19,116 nucleotides of DNA from NCBI GenBank assembly GCA_009693225.1, contig SHXP01000014.1:1-19116 (forward strand), in the 5' to 3' direction. The DNA is from Limnohabitans sp. GTDB lineage: Bacteria > Pseudomonadota > Gammaproteobacteria > Burkholderiales > Burkholderiaceae_C. The translations under genes were made by a program, and so were the position numbers. Below, piece after piece: positions 7,936 to 16,160 of this stretch; positions within the stretch are counted from its first letter, which is position 1, and the number at the start of each line of letters is the position of its first letter. The notes under the pieces are model-generated. The model made no database searches, had not been told where the DNA came from, and saw nothing but the letters and a program-made list of their open reading frames with translations.

Positions 7936-10143
7936 ATGACACAGCGCACCTATCTTTACAAACTCCACGTGGCTTCCCCTTTGTACAATTTTATTGATCA
8001 ACAGGTGCTGCCCGGAACCGGCGTCTCAAGCGTCACTTTCTGGAAGGGCTTTGACCGGCTGGTGCAAGATCTGGCGGCGAAAAACATTGCCTTGCTAGCC
8101 GAGCGCGACCGTTTACAAACCGAGCTGGACCAATGGCACCGCAACCACCCCGGCCCGGTCGCCGACATGAAGACCTACCAGGCGTTTTTGCAGGATATCG
8201 GCTACCTGGTGCCGGTACCGGCCAAGGCCAAAGCCAGCACCCGCAATGTGGACGCCGAACTGGCTTTACAGGCCGGCCCGCAGCTGGTGGTGCCCATTTT
8301 GAATGCACGCTACGCTTTGAACGCGGCCAATTCACGCTGGGGCTCCTTGTACGACGCCTTGTACGGCACCGATGTCATTGCTGAAGACGACGGCTGCGCC
8401 AAAGGCCCGGGCTACATCGAAAAACGCGGCGCTAAAGTCATCGAATACGCCCGCTATGTGCTCGACCGCACGGTGCCGCTGAAAAAAGGCTCACACATCG
8501 ACTCAACCGGCTATGCCGTGGTCAAGGGTGCGCTGGTGGTGTCTTTAAAAGGCGGCAACACCTCTGCCCTGGCCGACCCCAAACAATTCATTGGCTACCA
8601 GGGTGATGCTGCGCACCCGTCATCTGTGCTGCTGGTGCATAACGGCTTGCACCTGGATATTCAAATCAACCCTCGCAGCCCCATCGGTGCCAATGACCCG
8701 GCAGGCGTCAGTGATCTGGTGGTCGAAGCCGCACTCTCAACCATTCTGGATCTTGAAGATTCGGTCGCAGCGGTGGACGCCGAGGACAAACTGCTGGTCT
8801 ACCGCAACTGGCTGGGCATTCTAAAAGGCACGCTGACCGAGGACGTCACCAAAGGCGGCCACTGTTTCAAACGCGGCCTGAACCCGGACCGCGTCTACCA
8901 TGCCCCCAAAGGCAATGCCAAAGTGAAACTGCACGGTCGCTCGCTGCTGTTTCTGCGCAACGTCGGCCATTTGATGACCAACCCGGCCATTCTTTATGAC
9001 GGCGCCGACGGCCACTCGCATGAAATCCCCGAAGGCATCATGGACGCCATGGTCACTACCGCCATTGCCTTGCACGATTTGCAAGGCCACGGTGCCAACG
9101 GCATCCGCAATTCGCGCACAGGCTCGGTCTACATCGTCAAACCTAAAATGCACGGCCCCGCTGAAGTGGCCTTTGCCTGCGAGTTGTTCGGCCGTGTCGA
9201 GCAGATTCTGGGCTTGCCCGACAGCACGGTGAAGCTGGGCATCATGGACGAGGAACGCCGCACCAGCGTCAACCTCAAGGCCTGTATCGCTGCTGCAGCC
9301 AGCCGCGTAGCATTCATCAACACCGGCTTTTTAGACCGCACCGGCGACGAAATACACACCGCCATGCAGGCCGGTCCCATGCTGCGCAAAGGCGACATGA
9401 AAAGCAGCGCCTGGATCACCGCTTACGAAAAAAACAATGTGCTGGTCGGTCTCTCCTGCGGCCTGCGCGGCAAGGCGCAAATCGGCAAAGGCATGTGGGC
9501 CATGCCCGATTTGATGAAAGCCATGATGGAACAAAAAATCGCACATCCCAAAGCCGGTGCCAACACCGCTTGGGTGCCCAGCCCCACCGCCGCCACACTG
9601 CACGCCATGCATTACCACCAGGTGCTGGTCAGCGATGTGCAAAAAGAACTAGAAAGCATTGACGCCGCCAAGCAACGAGCTTCACTGCTGAAAGATCTGC
9701 TGACCGTGCCAGTCGTGGCCCAGGCGGCCTGGAGCGAGGTCGACAAACAGCAGGAACTCGACAACAACGTGCAAGGCATTCTGGGCTATGTAGTGCGCTG
9801 GATCGACCAGGGCGTGGGCTGCTCCAAAGTGCCCGACATCCACAATGTCGGTTTGATGGAAGACCGCGCCACGCTGCGCATTTCCAGCCAACACATTGCC
9901 AACTGGCTGAAACACGGCGTGGTGACAGAGACTCAGGTGCACGCCACCTTCGAGCGCATGGCTGCCGTGGTCGATCAGCAAAACGCTGGCGACCCCTTGT
10001 ACCAGCCCATGGCCAGTCATTTCACCACTTCCAAGGCCTACCAGGCTGCTTGTGACCTCGTGTTCAAGGGCATGGCACAACCCAGCGGATACACAGAGCC
10101 GCTGTTGCACGCGTGGCGATTGAAGGTGAAAGCGGCGGCCTGA
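7936..10143 (+). CDS. glcB: Malate synthase G
   Basis: The enzyme condenses glyoxylate with acetyl-CoA to give malate, serving growth on glycolate, glyoxylate or C2 carbon. The 735-residue length fits the G isoform (723 in E. coli). Seen are LEDSVAAVD at 273–281, MDEERRTSVN at 437–446, FLDRTGDEIHT at 465–475, and GCSKVPDI with Cys629. MEDRATLR follows with Asp643. The Cys–Asp spacing of 14 equals that of E. coli Cys617 and the catalytic base Asp631. The start ATG has GAAAG six bases upstream. It is the only large plus-strand gene here, monocistronic, and convergent with the photolyase-like gene only 6 bp after its stop. Confidence 0.97.
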   Translation: MTQRTYLYKLHVASPLYNFIDQQVLPGTGVSSVTFWKGFDRLVQDLAAKNIALLAERDRLQTELDQWHRNHPGPVADMKTYQAFLQDIGYLVPVPAKAKASTRNVDAELALQAGPQLVVPILNARYALNAANSRWGSLYDALYGTDVIAEDDGCAKGPGYIEKRGAKVIEYARYVLDRTVPLKKGSHIDSTGYAVVKGALVVSLKGGNTSALADPKQFIGYQGDAAHPSSVLLVHNGLHLDIQINPRSPIGANDPAGVSDLVVEAALSTILDLEDSVAAVDAEDKLLVYRNWLGILKGTLTEDVTKGGHCFKRGLNPDRVYHAPKGNAKVKLHGRSLLFLRNVGHLMTNPAILYDGADGHSHEIPEGIMDAMVTTAIALHDLQGHGANGIRNSRTGSVYIVKPKMHGPAEVAFACELFGRVEQILGLPDSTVKLGIMDEERRTSVNLKACIAAAASRVAFINTGFLDRTGDEIHTAMQAGPMLRKGDMKSSAWITAYEKNNVLVGLSCGLRGKAQIGKGMWAMPDLMKAMMEQKIAHPKAGANTAWVPSPTAATLHAMHYHQVLVSDVQKELESIDAAKQRASLLKDLLTVPVVAQAAWSEVDKQQELDNNVQGILGYVVRWIDQGVGCSKVPDIHNVGLMEDRATLRISSQHIANWLKHGVVTETQVHATFERMAAVVDQQNAGDPLYQPMASHFTTSKAYQAACDLVFKGMAQPSGYTEPLLHAWRLKVKAAA

Positions 10144-10149
10144 GCCAGC

Positions 10150-11361
10150 TCAGACCACCCGCCGCAACAACTGCGGCAAGGTCAGCCGGTAGCGGTTGAC
10201 CTTGCTCCACCAGGCGGAAAACGATTTGCAATGTTCGTCCTGTGTCGGCCACAGGCGCGCCGGGCTGTGACGCACCCAGTTAACGCCCGGCAAATCCGGC
10301 AGGCTGCGGTGGTCCCAGACATGAACCGCCCGGGCTTTGCTGAATATCTCGCTCAAGTGTGCGGCATCTTCAAACCAGCAATGCGATGCCAGATGGTGCA
10401 TGCCCTTGGACACGAACAGCCAGCGCATCAGACTCCACGGCCGCTGCTGCGTCCATTCGTGCCAGCAGGCTGCCACACGCATGGCGTCTGCCGGCATGGC
10501 CGGCGGCGGCTTCTCCGACAGAGACCAGGGGTGTATCCACCAGATCTCACGGTCTGTCAATTTGTGTGCCGCCAGGCCGGCGGGCAACAGTCCTGCTTCG
10601 GGCGGCGGGGCGGACATCACATCCGGCTCCTGCACTGCAGCAAACGCCTGTGACGCCTGGGTGAAGGTGGCGCGGCTGCGCGCAATCATGTCGATGATGT
10701 CCTTCTCCTGGTCGATCACCGTGCCTGGGCTGTGCCAGGCTTCAGCGGCATTCGCGGCCACATTGGCGGCATTGAACAAATAAGGCTTGCTGCTCGCCGT
10801 GCCCGCCACCCACTGCCAGCTCAGGTAATTGCTGGCGATGTCACCATCGAGCAAATGGCTGTACATCCAGTCGGCACCGACCCGCCAATGCACTTTGCGG
10901 ATATGCACCAGATAGCTGGCCAGCCACAACCGTGCATGGTTGTGTACATATCCGTTGAAATACAACTGCCGTACCGCCTGGTCAATGACCGGCAAACCGC
11001 TGGCACCGTTGCGCACATCCTGCGGGATTTGCGTGCTGTAGGCATCCTGCGGCAACACGCCTTCTTGCAAATCATGCTGAATGGCTTGCCCCAGCGACGA
11101 CTCCACATGCTGGAAGTATTCACGCCAGGCCAGTTCAAGAATAAACTTATGCTGAGCGCCCATGCGGTGCACCCGGTACATGTACTCTGCAACATCCGGC
11201 ACCGTCAGCACGCCGTGCGTCAGATAAGGTGACAGCATGCTGACCGCACCTTGCACAAGGTTGCGCGTCCGAGCGTATTCGAAGGGCTTCAAGGCCCCCA
11301 GCCGCTCCCTGGCGGCATACGCATAGGGCTCAAATAACGCCTGTTCGAGAAAGACCTTCAT
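10150..11361 (-). CDS. Photolyase/cryptochrome FAD-domain protein with unusual domain order
   Basis: Residues 1–215 match the FAD-binding catalytic half of DNA photolyases and cryptochromes: LSPYLTHG (about 44–51), ELAWREYFQHV, SGLPVIDQAVRQL, GYVHNHARLWLAS, then DGDIASNYLSWQWVAGT. Asn179 corresponds to the residue next to flavin N5 (Asn378 in E. coli PhrB) and Trp183 to the first Trp of the electron chain (Trp382). The usual N-terminal antenna domain is missing. After a Pro/Ala linker (about 240–268) comes a tail with 13 Trp in 134 residues, starting EIWWIHPWSLSEKPP. This loosely resembles the WFRRDLRL…NP start of an antenna domain. Numbering counts the GTG at 11364 as residue 1; the ATG at 11361 is the next codon and the likelier start. 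It follows gshB by 33 bp. Repair activity is not demonstrated. Confidence 0.82.
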   Translation of the reverse strand: MKVFLEQALFEPYAYAARERLGALKPFEYARTRNLVQGAVSMLSPYLTHGVLTVPDVAEYMYRVHRMGAQHKFILELAWREYFQHVESSLGQAIQHDLQEGVLPQDAYSTQIPQDVRNGASGLPVIDQAVRQLYFNGYVHNHARLWLASYLVHIRKVHWRVGADWMYSHLLDGDIASNYLSWQWVAGTASSKPYLFNAANVAANAAEAWHSPGTVIDQEKDIIDMIARSRATFTQASQAFAAVQEPDVMSAPPPEAGLLPAGLAAHKLTDREIWWIHPWSLSEKPPPAMPADAMRVAACWHEWTQQRPWSLMRWLFVSKGMHHLASHCWFEDAAHLSEIFSKARAVHVWDHRSLPDLPGVNWVRHSPARLWPTQDEHCKSFSAWWSKVNRYRLTLPQLLRRVV

Positions 11362-11397
11362 CACTTTTATACAGCCTGTGTGTAGAGTGGAGAGGTG

Positions 11398-12351
11398 CTA
11401 GGGAGGGCCGGCCAGACGGCGCTTCAGCGCAGTCATGAACATGGCAGGCACATCAAAACCGGTCTGGTCGGTGATTTCCCTGAAACAGGTCGGACTGGTG
11501 ACGTTGATTTCGGTCAGGCAATCGCCGATGATGTCCAGGCCCGCCAGCAACAAGCCGCGTGATGCCAGCACTGGTCCGATCGACCCGGCAATCTGCCTGT
11601 CTCGCTGGCTCAAGGGCTGTGCGACCCCTTTGCCGCCCGCCGCCAGGTTGCCGCGCACCTCGTTGCCCTGGGGAATACGTGCCAGCGCAAACGGCACCGG
11701 CTCCCCGTCAATCACCAGCACACGCTTGTCACCTTGGGCAATCTCGTGCAGAAACTTTTGCACCATGACGCTGGTACTGCCATCCCGGCTCAGGGTTTCG
11801 ATGATGCTGCCCAGGTTCAAACCGTCGGAAGTGACACGGAATATGCCCATGCCGCCCATGCCGTCCAAAGGCTTCAGAATGATGTCCCGGTGCAATGCGT
11901 GAAAGTCGCGAATCGCCTGCGGGCTGCGGGTCACCAGCGTGGGGCTGGCAAATTCTGCAAACTCCATCAAGGCCAGCTTCTCCGGGTGCTCGCGCAGCGC
12001 CTGCGCACAGTTGAAAACACGCGCGCCTTCGCGTTCGGCCTGGCTCAGCAGGTGGGTGGCGTAAAAATATTCATTGTCAAACGGCGGGTCCTTGCGCATC
12101 ACCACAGCATCCATGCCGGCAAGCGACCGGATTTCCTGCGCTCGCGCCGCAAACCATGCCAGCGCATCTCCCGTCAAAGACAGCTGCTGCATGTGCGCGC
12201 TGACGGGCAAGCCGCTTTGCCAGAAAAGATTCTGCGTTTCGCAGGCCCACACTGCGTGCCCGCGCTGCTGCGCCTCGCGCATCATCGTGAATGTGCTGTC
12301 CTTCTCGATGTGAAAAGAGGTCAGCGGGTCGCAAACAAACAGAATGTTCAT
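11398..12351 (-). CDS. gshB: Glutathione synthetase
   Basis: GshB joins glycine to gamma-glutamylcysteine using ATP, the second step of glutathione synthesis. The 317-residue protein has normal length and the ATP-grasp landmarks: MRKDPPFD at 85–92, LKPLDGMGGMGIF at 159–171 (nucleotide-binding loop), AGLDIIG near 270–276 and EINVTSPT at 281–288 (metal and product site). The ATG at 12351 is preceded by an AGG in CCTAGGCCT. It lies 41 bp after kup and 33 bp before the photolyase-like gene, all on the same strand, so the kup promoter or the gshA promoter may serve it. Confidence 0.97.
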   Translation of the reverse strand: MNILFVCDPLTSFHIEKDSTFTMMREAQQRGHAVWACETQNLFWQSGLPVSAHMQQLSLTGDALAWFAARAQEIRSLAGMDAVVMRKDPPFDNEYFYATHLLSQAEREGARVFNCAQALREHPEKLALMEFAEFASPTLVTRSPQAIRDFHALHRDIILKPLDGMGGMGIFRVTSDGLNLGSIIETLSRDGSTSVMVQKFLHEIAQGDKRVLVIDGEPVPFALARIPQGNEVRGNLAAGGKGVAQPLSQRDRQIAGSIGPVLASRGLLLAGLDIIGDCLTEINVTSPTCFREITDQTGFDVPAMFMTALKRRLAGPP

Positions 12352-12392
12352 AGGCCTAGGTTAACAGTCTGTTGTCGGAAGAAACAGCCGTT

Positions 12393-14279
12393 TCAGATTT
12401 CGATTTTGCTGCCCATCTCCACCACTGAATTGCTGGGCAGGTTCAAAACGTCTGCGGCAGCACTGGCATTGAGGTACATCTGGGCAAACAGTTTTTCCCG
12501 CCACTGAGATATGCCGCCGCCCACCGTCGGCACAATGCTGTCGCGCGACAGAAAGTAACTGGTATTCATGGCATTGATGTCGCCGACCTGACCGCGCAGC
12601 AAAGACAGGGCAATGGGCACGTCTGGGTCGTCCATGAAACCGTAATGAACCATCACCTGCCAGCAATTGTGTCCGAGGTCTAGCAGTTCGATGTGCTTGT
12701 CGGTGGCAATCCAGGGCACTTCGTGGTTTCGCACCGTGACAAACAGGTTTTGTGCATGAAAGACTTTGTTGTGCTTGAGGTTGTGCAGCATGGCGTTGGA
12801 CACGATGCCGTCTTCAGAGGTCAAGAATACTGCGGTGCCCTCGACCCGGATCGGCGGCGCAAGAAACAAAGCAGACAGGAACGAAGCCAGGTCCATGGAC
12901 TCATTCCGTGTTTTGTGGTGCAGCAATGACCTGCCGTCGCGCCAGGTCAGCATAAGCGTCAGTATCAGGCCGCCGATGAATAAGGGGAACCAGCCGCCGT
13001 CTGCCAGCTTGAGCAAATTGGAACTCCAGAAAGCCAGGTAGACCAGGAAGAACACAGAGGTCGCGGCGTTGCACAATCATAAAGGGTATTTCCAGGCGCA
13101 ACGGATCACAAAGAAAGTAAGCACCCTGGTGATCAGCATGTCGGTGCACACGGCAATGCCGTAGGCAGCGGCCAGGTTGCTGGAAGATTTGAACATCACC
13201 ACAGCCAGCACGATGACCACAAACAACCCCCAGTTCACCAGCGACATGTAGATCTGGCCGGCATCTCTGGCACTGGTGTGCAGTATTTGCAGACGAGGCA
13301 GAAAACCGAGTTGTATGACCTGCTTGGTCACGCTGAAAGCGCCGGTGATCAAGGTCTGTGAAGCAATCACGGTGGCTGCCGTGGCAAGTACCACCAGCGG
13401 GATCAGCGCCCAGTCAGGCGCCATGTTGAAGAACGGGTTCTCGAAGGCGCCCGGGTCACTCAATAGCAAGGCGCCCTGGCCGAAATAATTCAGGGTCAGG
13501 CAAGGCATAACGATCCAGAACCAAGCCAGCAGGATCGGCTTTTCACCGAAATGCCCCATGTCTGCGAACAAGGCTTCGCCGCCGGTCACGCACAACACCA
13601 CCGTACCCAGAATGATGAAAGCGGTGAAAGGCTGGCCCCAGATGAACATGACAGCGTAATGCGGGCTGACCGCCCACAAAATCTCGGGATGGCCGACGAT
13701 GTGGTAGAGGCCCAGCACCGCAATGGCGACAAACCAGACCATGGTAATCGGTCCGAAAAATCTGCCAATACCGCCGGTGCCGCGTTTTTGCACCCAGAAC
13801 AAACAAAACAGAATCAGCAGGGTCAAGGGGATGACGGCCTTTTTGAAATTGGGTGACACCACTTCCAGACCCTTGACGGCTGACAAAACGTAAATGGCCG
13901 GTGTGATAACACCGTCACCGTAAAACAGACAGGTGCCGAAAATGCCGACCACCAGCAGCACACTGCGCAAACGCGGTTTGTCGCGCACCGAGGAGAATGC
14001 CAGTGCAAGAATCGCAACCAGACCGCCCTCGCAGTTGTTGTCGGCGCGCAGCACCAGGGTCACGTACTTGATGGACACAATAAAGGTCAGTGTCCAGAAA
14101 AAGATAGAGAGGATGCCGTAGGCGTTATCCGGCGTGAAAGCCACGTGGCTGGAACCGAATACCTCTTTGATGGAGTACAGCACACTGGTACCGATATCTC
14201 CGTACACCACCCCGATGGCACCCAATGTCAAACCTGCCAATGAAGACTGGTGGTGGTCCTAGCTGATCGCTTCACTCAT
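12393..14279 (-). pseudogene. kup: Kup low-affinity K+ transporter, broken by two in-frame stops
   Basis: Read continuously from ATG 14279, the frame encodes a full 628-codon Kup family K+ uptake permease. It has about 12 membrane helices (LTLGAIGVVYGDIGTS, LFYGDGVITPAI, NYFGQGALLL, SNLAAAYGIAV) and the cytoplasmic C-terminal domain (VEGTAVFLT, LHNLKHNKV, ending VVEMGSKIEI). Two stops interrupt it without any frameshift: TAG at codon 7 (14261–14259) and TGA at codon 401 (13079–13077), the latter just before the ninth or tenth helix. A TTG at 14240 could restart after the first stop, but the second removes the last helices and the regulatory domain. GEGG near residue 80 reads CEGG, and AVTTDM reads AVCTDM, which may signal relaxed selection. 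Each stop could arise by one C-to-T change (CAG or CGA). Sequencing error is possible. Confidence 0.85.
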
Positions 14280-14366
14280 AAAACTGCAAGCGACTATTGC
14301 CGCTATACCGCAAAACTAGAAAGCGCAGAGTTTAACGATTCGGCCATCCGGCAAACTAACTATTTT

Positions 14367-15662
14367 TTACTCGTAGACCTCTGCGTCCGGGTCGGTAGCC
14401 TCCAACTCGTAGCTGGCGGCCAGCATGGCCAGGCGGGCAATCACGCCGTACATATAGAACCGGTTAGGTGTGCTGGCACCCGGTTTCATGCCGAGTTGCG
14501 GGGTGTGGGCGCTTTGCTCGAAGGCCAGGGGCACAAAGCTGGAGCCGGGTGCATTCAGGTTTTCGTCGATACCGCGCTCGGCATGAACACGGTAAAAACC
14601 GCCGACAACATAACGGTCCATCATGTAAACCACCGGTTCGGCAACCGCGTCATTGATGCGCTCGTTGGTCTGCACGCCCTCCTGGATGATGACCTGGTTG
14701 ACCTCCTGGCCATCCTTGACGACGCTCATTTTGTTACGGGTTGTACGGTTGAGCATCTCCAGGTCCTTGACATCGCGCACCGTCATGATGCCCATGCCAT
14801 AGGTGCCGCTATCGGCCTTGACAATGACAAAGGGCTTCTCGTGGATGCCGAATTCCTTGTACTTGCGGCGTATCTTGGTCAACAGGGCATCGACATTGGT
14901 GGTCAGACATTCCATGCCTTCGCCCTCGGCGAAATCCACTTCGCCGCATTGGCTGTACATGGGGTTGATCAGCCATGGGTCAATGCCGATCATCTTGCCG
15001 AAGCGTTTGGCCGCTTCTTCATAGTTAGCGAAGTGGGTGCTCTTGCGCCTCACGCACCAACCGGCATGCAAGGGCGGCAACAGGTATTGCTCATGCAAAT
15101 CTTCCAGGATGCCGGGGATGCCTGCACTTAAATCATTATTGAGCAATATGGTGCACGGATCGAAGTCTTTCAAGCCCAAACGGGATTTGCTGCGTATCAC
15201 CGGTTCAAGCAATACCCTTTCCCCGTTGGGCAGATCGATCAAGGTGCTTTCCTTGATCTCCGGGTTGATCGAACCGATGCGCACATTCAGCCCGGCCATG
15301 TTGAAGATGCGTGCGAGCTGCGCCACATTGCTCAGGTAAAAGGTGTTGCGCGTGTGGTTCTCGGGTATCAACAGCAAATTGCGTGCCTCGGGACAGATTT
15401 TTTCAATCGCCGCCATCGCCGCCTGCACCGACAGCGGCAGCATCTCGGGCGTCAGATTGTTCCAGCCGCCGGGGTACAGGTTGGTGTCCACTGGCGCGAG
15501 CTTGAAGCCGGCATTGCGGATATCGACCGATGAATAAAACGGCGGTGTGTGCTCCATCCACTCCATGCGGAACCAGCGTTCGATGGCCGGCATGGAGTCG
15601 ATGATGCGCTGCTCCAACTCGTTAATGGGGCCGGTGAGCGCGGTGATGAGATGGGGGACCAT
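14367..15662 (-). CDS. gshA: Glutamate–cysteine ligase, proteobacterial type
   Basis: GshA makes gamma-glutamylcysteine, the first and rate-limiting step of glutathione synthesis. The 431-residue protein belongs to the distinct GshA type of betaproteobacteria and acidithiobacilli rather than the E. coli type. Seen are SVDIRNAGFKLAPVDTN (45–61), LYPGGWNNL (62–70), LLIPENHTRN, TILLNNDLS (171–179) and the ATP-grasp-like VKADSGTYGMGIM (281–293). Length is as expected for this type. The ATG at 15662 has a plausible promoter just upstream. Downstream lie kup (stop-riddled) and gshB, so the two glutathione genes are in one transcriptional direction with kup between them. Confidence 0.95.
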   Translation of the reverse strand: MVPHLITALTGPINELEQRIIDSMPAIERWFRMEWMEHTPPFYSSVDIRNAGFKLAPVDTNLYPGGWNNLTPEMLPLSVQAAMAAIEKICPEARNLLLIPENHTRNTFYLSNVAQLARIFNMAGLNVRIGSINPEIKESTLIDLPNGERVLLEPVIRSKSRLGLKDFDPCTILLNNDLSAGIPGILEDLHEQYLLPPLHAGWCVRRKSTHFANYEEAAKRFGKMIGIDPWLINPMYSQCGEVDFAEGEGMECLTTNVDALLTKIRRKYKEFGIHEKPFVIVKADSGTYGMGIMTVRDVKDLEMLNRTTRNKMSVVKDGQEVNQVIIQEGVQTNERINDAVAEPVVYMMDRYVVGGFYRVHAERGIDENLNAPGSSFVPLAFEQSAHTPQLGMKPGASTPNRFYMYGVIARLAMLAASYELEATDPDAEVYE

Positions 15663-15687
15663 GGGGATTCTTGTCTTGTGTGTATTT

Positions 15688-15717
15688 TAGATATGGGGTT
15701 GATTTCGACAGTTTCAA
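15688..15717 (-). promoter_or_regulatory. Candidate sigma-70 promoter for gshA
   Basis: On the minus strand TTGAAA (15717–15712) and TATCTA (15693–15688) are separated by 18 bp, close to the sigma-70 consensus, and lie 26 bp before the gshA start. The match is good for the -35 box and moderate for the -10 box. Confidence 0.35.
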
Positions 15718-15994
15718 GCGAAGGGCTTGTGACGGGCTTACAAAACAGGTGACTGAGCGTTATAGATGAGCCATCAAGTTCTGCCTAAGCTGTACGGTAT
15801 GGCATTTTCTTTCTTAAAACCCGACTTCAAATCCGGCCTGCGCACCACCGGCTCGATAATGACCGGTAACGCTTGTGTGGCGTTTCTGATTTTGGGCAAC
15901 AGGAATTTGGAGAATTTAGTGTTGTAGATGATCGGCGGCCTGGTACTTACACTTTTGACTCTGGTGGATTTTTTACCCCAGAAAAGCTCACGCA

Positions 15995-16117
15995 ATGACT
16001 GAAGCTCAACGACAAGTCATTATTGCTATTGGATGTTTGTGTGCTATCGCTATCGCGTTTTTGTACTTTGAAGCCAAAGAAAAAAGCAAAGCGAAGCCTG
16101 AAGACGCGGGGCTTTAA
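15995..16117 (+). CDS. Possible 40-residue single-pass membrane protein
   Basis: This short frame encodes a polar N-terminus (MTEAQRQ), a hydrophobic helix at about residues 8–24 (VIIAIGCLCAIAIAFLY) and a Lys/Glu-rich tail (FEAKEKSKAKPEDAGL). That is the layout of a small membrane protein with a cytoplasmic basic tail. It is alone on the plus strand between gshA and proA and converges on the proA stop 43 bp later. The ribosome site is weak (GAAAAG about nine bases before ATG), and no promoter could be defined. The function is unknown, and chance cannot be excluded. Confidence 0.45.
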   Translation: MTEAQRQVIIAIGCLCAIAIAFLYFEAKEKSKAKPEDAGL

Positions 16118-16160
16118 GGCGCCTGGGCAGGTTATTCCATACACCGGCTGCTTGGTAACT

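Larger units (their letters stand above)
15663..16160. other. Long gap between gshA and proA, no recognised gene
   Basis: This stretch of about 500 bp is visibly A+T-richer than the flanking genes. It contains a candidate gshA promoter at its left end and a plausible small membrane-protein ORF (15995–16117, plus). Two weaker frames are a 42-codon plus-strand ORF at 15799–15927 and a 73-codon TTG-started minus-strand frame at 15995–15774. The latter has phrases such as LPVIIEPVVRRPD, but I recognise no family. No transposon ends, tRNA or clear terminator were seen. Confidence 0.5.

Noticed and set aside
10141..10152. TGAGCCAGCTCA palindrome at the glcB/photolyase convergent stops
   Set aside because: The stem is five pairs with a two-base loop and no T-run on either side. 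It mainly reflects two facing TGA stops, so it is not called a terminator.
12393..13076. Second half of kup as an independent gene starting at TTG 13076
   Set aside because: It begins immediately after the TGA in the same frame, has no ribosome site and lacks the transporter core. It is better read as the severed 3' part of kup.
13077..13079. TGA in kup as a selenocysteine or programmed readthrough site
   Set aside because: Kup proteins are not selenoproteins, no selenocysteine-type hairpin was recognised after it, and a second, different stop exists at codon 7.
14250..15131. 293-codon plus-strand frame starting inside the kup leader
   Set aside because: Antisense to gshA, whose protein is unmistakable; no family features in the plus-strand product.
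16076..16114. Possible terminator after proA on the minus strand (AAGCC…GGCTT, then a T-rich run)
   Set aside because: The stem is only five pairs with an 11-base loop, and the T-run is separated from it by several bases; too weak to list as a feature.
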